Shown here: piece by piece, positions 60,103 through 64,000 of the stretch
Numbering within the stretch: position 1 is the stretch's first letter
Layout: every line of letters begins with the position of its first letter
From: Avena insularis
Lineage: Eukaryota; Streptophyta; Magnoliopsida; Poales; Poaceae
Direction: 5' to 3'
DNA: 64,000 nucleotides
Assembly (NCBI GenBank): GCA_023614405.1
Contig: CM042697.1
Span: 159,068,149-159,132,148 of the forward strand
The notes under the pieces: model-generated
The model's database searches: none
Told to the model about the DNA's origin: nothing
Seen by the model: only the letters and a program-made list of their open reading frames with translations
Program-made: the position numbers and the translations under genes

Positions 60103-62257
60103 TCAAGTTTGAGCTTGTTGGTACCCAACCAAGTTGGGTCCTAAGAGGTTAGTCACAATAGGCTTGGCAACCCAAATGGTTCTTTTCTTGACACCACTTT
60201 AAGTTCCAACAAACTTGGCAATAACATTGCCATCCTTATCCTTCCTTAGAGAATAACCATCATCAATAATGATAGGATTAGATAAGGTACTCTTTGAACA
60301 TGAAGAAGCAAAGTGCCCCTTTCTCTTCTTCATTGATTTCTTGGCTTGGGTAGCATTATCTTGATTCTTATTTGGAAGTGGCCTAACTTCAACTTGGACT
60401 TGACCTTGAACTTGTGGCCGCTTCCCTTTTTGCTTCTTACTCAAGTGTTTTTTCTTCAATGGACAAGATCTTACATGATGTCCTTCAACCTTGCACTTGA
60501 AGCAAATAATCTTGGCCAAATTCTTAACTTGGTCTTGGCCCTTATTATTGTTTCTCTTGGACTTGTTATTTTAATTGGAGTTGAATCCAAGTCCACTTTT
60601 ATCATTTGGGGATTTTTGCACACTCAAAATATTATCGAGTGTGGATTTCCCTTCATGAATCTTTTCCAAGTCTTTCTTTAAAGAAGTGACTTGGGCCTTG
60701 AGATCTTTGATTTCGTCTACATGGTTAGTAGAAATATAGGTACTATAGGAAGTAGAAGCATCAGTGTTAGAGCAACAAGGAAAACCAAGTAATCCAACAA
60801 GGTTTATCACTAGTATGACTAGAAGGATCACTAGGACTAGCACATGGAGAATTAGAAATTGAGTAGAAGTTGTGCTAATGTCCAAAAGAGGCTCACAAGA
60901 TGTTATCTTAGTAATACTTGCCTCACGATCTAACTTTAGCCCATCATGGGAGATTAGAAGATCATTATAAGAGCCTGAGAGATTTTCATAACTTTCTTCT
61001 AATTTTCACGATCTAACTTGCAAGTTGAGCCCTTAGTTCAACATTCTCCTTTAGGGAAGATGCTTCGCAAGAAGTAGAGTTAGTAGAACAAGCATCATTA
61101 ATGGAATTTTCCTTTTCATGCTCATAAGATTCAATTTTTTATGTGATTAGACTATTAGTGTGCTTCTCCTTGGAAACTCTTGCTTAAGGAGATTAAATAT
61201 CCGACTCCCATCATCAAGTTGGAAATCCAACTCCTCTATGGTTCCTGTTTGTTTAGTTATGGTGTCCATAACGTGTTTGAGACAAGTGACGTCCCTATTA
61301 TTACCACGAATATAGGTACACAAAAAAGTCTACTCAAGCAGGAGGGCACTAGTATCCTCATTAATGTCATCATAACTATCATCATTATCATTGCTATTAT
61401 CTTTAGAAGATATATTGGGATCCAAAGTAGGAGATACCTTTGATCCTCTTGCCATAAGACACATGTGATCACGGGAGGATGAAGATGAGGATATTCTTGA
61501 ATCTTCATCCATGATCATGTCTTGCTCCATAGAATGTTTGATTTCCTTTACATTGTTAGATAAACAACTATAGGAAATAGAATCATTTTGTTCATGGGAA
61601 TAAGGCAAATCAAGCATATCATCTACACTAGTACTCAAATAATTTGTAGAAGATATGCAAGGACTAGCAACACAAGGGGATATAGCATCATTGTTGCAAG
61701 AAGTGTTTAATTCCAAACTCTTTAAACCATTATCATTTATAGAACAATAATAATTTGTGTAAATAGAAACACTACCATCATCACATATGATTTTTCCAAT
61801 CACCATGCCATTACCGTGTGACTTGTCACATGTAAGTAAAGTGGAAAGAATTGAAATCTCATCGCGGCCGGAGGTGGAAGCAACTTGGAGATCTTCATGA
61901 TGTGAGGGAGAAGAGAGCTCCCTGAAGATACCACCAACCCTATGAGAAATGGACCCACCAAATATTTTTTTATGCTTGGTCCATATCTCATGAGACGACT
62001 TGCACTTTACAATCGTCAAGGACGAATTAACTGTGGGGCTTAAGGAGAAAATAATATCATTAGATACTTGAGCTTCGAGATGTAAATTTTTATCATCCTC
62101 TAAAGATAGATTTTGAGGATCCATAGGAGGAGAAAAACCTACATCTAGAAATCGCTCAATATTTGGACACAAGGTCCGAAGATTACAAAGCAAGCAATTC
62201 TCCACAAAGCATAATTTGTGCCATCAAAGATAATTGTGTCATACTACTAGCCGACAT
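60103..62257 (-). pseudogene. Element G gag, zinc knuckle and coiled coil
   Basis: About 718 codons, ATG at 62257 (MSASSM) to TGA at 60103-60105. After a frameshift the start region reads FDGTNYALWRI, typical of Copia Gag. A second frameshift leads to CNLRTLCPNIERFLDVGF, SPPMDPQNLSLEDDKNLHLEA and SSHEIWTKHKKIFGG. The middle (61330-61000) is broken. A likely coiled coil (VDEIKDLKAQVTSLKKDLEK) lies at about 60665-60730. A TAA after FNSN (about 60568) precedes a CX2CX4HX4C-like knuckle in which the second Cys is Lys (CFKCKVEGHHVRSC: first pair intact, spacing kept). A TAA at about 60199 follows AKFVGT, then the frame runs on to QAQT and the stop. Would package element RNA; inactive as written. 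Confidence 0.8.
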
Positions 62258-62298
62258 ATTTACACTCTAGCGGTGAATCCTAAACAAGGAGAGACCTT

Positions 62299-62310
62299 GC
62301 TCTGATACCA
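62299..62310 (-). other. Primer-binding site of G (initiator tRNA-Met)
   Basis: Minus strand TGGTATCAGAGC, two bases from the LTR edge TGAACGG at 62313. Confidence 0.88.
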
Positions 62311-62312
62311 AT

Positions 62313-62824
62313 TGAACGGATAGAGATGTCGCCTAGAGGGGGTGAATAGGCAATTTCAAATCTATTACAGTTTTGGCTTGATAGAATGCGGAATTAAACT
62401 AACATTTATTTTACAAGCACAAAACCTAAATACTCTAGGCTCAACTAAGTGCACCAACGACAAGTTAAGCTAAGCAAGATAGCACAAGATAAATATACCA
62501 CAAGTGATAAGCAAGATATAATTACTTCAAGCTCAATGGCTATCACAAGGAAAGTAAGCTCCGGTATAGAGATAACCGAGGCACGCAGAGACGAAGATGT
62601 ATTACCATGTTCCCTTACAAGTAAGGTACATCACTTTGGAGAGGTGTGGGATTCCACGAAGGATTTCCCAACGCCACGAAGGCTCACCTTCTTCTCCGAG
62701 TCTATGCCACGAAGGAATAGGCCCTTTCCTTATGGCTAGCTTTTCCTCCACTCTGAAGATGGCAAGAACCACAACCACTTCACAAGCTCCACGAAGGAGA
62801 AGCCTAATGAGTGCATGAACACTT
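62313..62824 (-). repeat. Element G LTR remnant (5' LTR, truncated)
   Basis: 512 bases of LTR from the primer-site edge outward, including the GATGTCGCCTAGAGGGGGTG stretch common to many grass Copia LTRs (recall). It contains the word CACGAAGG four times between 62650 and 62800 (62655, 62676, 62709 and 62791). It is cut at 62824 by fragment I. Open frames on both strands at 62449-62868 have no support. Confidence 0.75.
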
Positions 62825-63752
62825 TGTTGGGAGACCCCAAGAGGAAGGTATGATGACCACAACAACAAGTTTTCCCTCAGTAAGAAAAAAAGGTTATCGA
62901 ACCAGTAGGAGGAAGGAAACGAATCAAAGGTGTTGCTAGCAACTTAGAGACCTGTACAACACAAACTCAAGACTTTGCCCCAACGAATATTGAGGTTGTC
63001 AATCTCACCGGTTTGCTGTAACAAAGGATTACCTGTATGGTGTGGAAGGTAATGGTGGTTTGCAACAAGTAAACGGTAAATAGTGGAAGATGTATCAATA
63101 GTAAAGATTGGACCGGGGTCCATAGTTCACTAAAGGTGTTCTCCTTAGATAAACAAACATGGCATGCTGGGTAAATTTTTTACAGCAAGGCAATTAACAG
63201 GACTGAGCAAGGCAAAACAATGCAATACTAGACATCATGATCCTATGAGATTCGATTGGGCAATACAACAATATACATAGACCGCCATCCAACTACATAT
63301 ATGACTAGAAGTCCATCTTTGGGTTATCATCCGAACCCTCTCCAGTATTAAGTTGCAAGCAACAGACAACTGATTTAAGTTAAGTGTGTAAGGTAAACAA
63401 TCCACTTGTTCCGTGAACAAGAGACCGTTGTTTTCTCCCTAGTGGCAACATCACATCTACAACCTTAGAGATTTCTGTCACTTCCCTTAGATTAAATAGA
63501 GGCATGAACCCACTATAGAGCATAAATACCCCCTCTTGGAGTCACTAGCAACTACTTGGCCAAGATAGCTACTAACAACAGAGAGCATGCAAGATCACAA
63601 AAAACACAGACATGATAGAATCAATAAGACAAAACCATTAATCAATCTGACATAGTAATCTCAATATCCATCGGATCCCCAGAAACACAACATGCATGAT
63701 TACAAATAGATGAGATCTTGATCATGAACGGAGCTCACAAGATCTAGACTTG
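62825..63752. mobile_element. Element I: LTR fragment of another Gypsy-type family
   Basis: 928 bases beginning TGTTGGGAGACCCC. Contains stretches I recall from abundant Triticeae LTRs (TTTTCCCTCAGTAAGAAA; GGACCGGGGTCCA; ACCGCCATCCAACTACAT). In those families the sequence is usually given in the opposite sense, so orientation is left open. It is cut at 63752 by J. If I inserted in G, the left target copy would be CACTT (62820-62824). No gene. Confidence 0.6.
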
Positions 63753-64000
63753 TGTAACACCCTCAGATCGGCCCTATGCAAGTTTTAGCGATTCTCGTCA
63801 AACCCGCATAGAAACGATTCAAAGGCGCCCACCAGGCACTTTTGTGCGGGTGGAAAACGAAGTAATATCATTACACGATAGTCCACGATGAGACCCACAG
63901 AACAGATATATACAACAATGACTCCATGAGTTAAGAATACATATATACAATACAAAGATCCAAACACCTTGAGACGATACAATGTCCGAGTACAGACAAG
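63753..64000. mobile_element. Element J: beginning of a further LTR, runs off the window
   Basis: Begins TGTAACACCCTCAG, a typical LTR start, in the middle of fragment I. The candidate target copy is ACTTG (63748-63752). Only 248 bases are visible, so strand and family cannot be given. Confidence 0.5.

Larger units (their letters stand above)
57806..62824 (-). mobile_element. Element G: Copia-type element with Gag only, both ends truncated
   Basis: Minus-strand element. LTR remnant 62824-62313, primer site 62310-62299, gag 62257-60103, then about 2.3 kb without pol. Its far end is lost at H. The Gag opening resembles SIRE/Maximus-type Copia elements of grasses (family by recall). The boundaries with H (57805/57806) and I (62824/62825) coincide with LTR termini, so H and I most simply inserted into G; their second ends are not in the window. 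Confidence 0.75.

Noticed and set aside
57806..62824. H and I as two LTRs of one element with G as its interior
   Set aside because: H and I do not look like the same LTR family, G has its own primer site and LTR edge, and its orientation conflicts with that reading.

Overview
The window reads as intergenic DNA from a large-genome grass. The recognisable element types (a BARE/Angela-type Copia LTR, Tekay-type Ty3/Gypsy chromoviruses with ~4-kb LTRs, Gag-only elements with very long LTRs) point to the tribe Triticeae (wheat, barley, rye and relatives). No host gene, tRNA, rRNA or CRISPR array was found. Almost every base belongs to one of ten LTR retrotransposon pieces, here called A to J, stacked as nested insertions. 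Five insertions (B, C, D, E, F) can be proved from matching 5-bp target-site duplications on both sides.

Layout: A is a Ty3/Gypsy chromovirus on the minus strand that fills the window from base 1 to 56980. Its left LTR runs off the window edge. Three elements interrupt it. F (496-9302, Copia, plus) sits in its 3' LTR. B (13583-46523, plus) sits in its reverse transcriptase. E (48500-51657, minus) sits in its gag. B is itself interrupted twice by relatives of A: D (18674-22629, a solo LTR) in its 5' LTR, and C (27749-41273, a nearly full-length relative of A) in its 3' LTR. To the right, A sits in an LTR fragment H (56981-57805). Then come G (57806-62824, a Gag-only Copia-type element on the minus strand), an LTR fragment I (62825-63752), and the first 248 bases of a further LTR, J (63753-64000).

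A, C and D are one family. They carry an extra open frame (ORF0) between the primer-binding site and gag, then gag, protease, reverse transcriptase/RNase H, integrase and a C-terminal chromodomain. C has the best reverse transcriptase and an uninterrupted ORF0 of 267 codons, but seven stops and two 1-nt deletions elsewhere in gag-pol. A is more decayed. B has two 6.2-kb LTRs around a 3.06-kb interior that encodes only Gag with three zinc knuckles. Its LTR begins with the same 11 bases as the A/C/D LTR, so the A/C/D machinery may have moved it. B's LTR also holds three spaced copies of a unit with a hairpin whose stem covaries around a constant loop. E is a 3.2-kb non-autonomous element with a tRNA-Lys-type primer site and a 48-bp tandem array. 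F has nearly identical LTRs but a badly broken interior, so it was probably mobilised in trans.

Divergence between LTR pairs, counted by eye on short stretches, is about 2% for F, 4-5% for B and C, 4% (AT-rich part) to 9% (GC-rich part) for A, and 7% for E. These are rough figures, not alignments.
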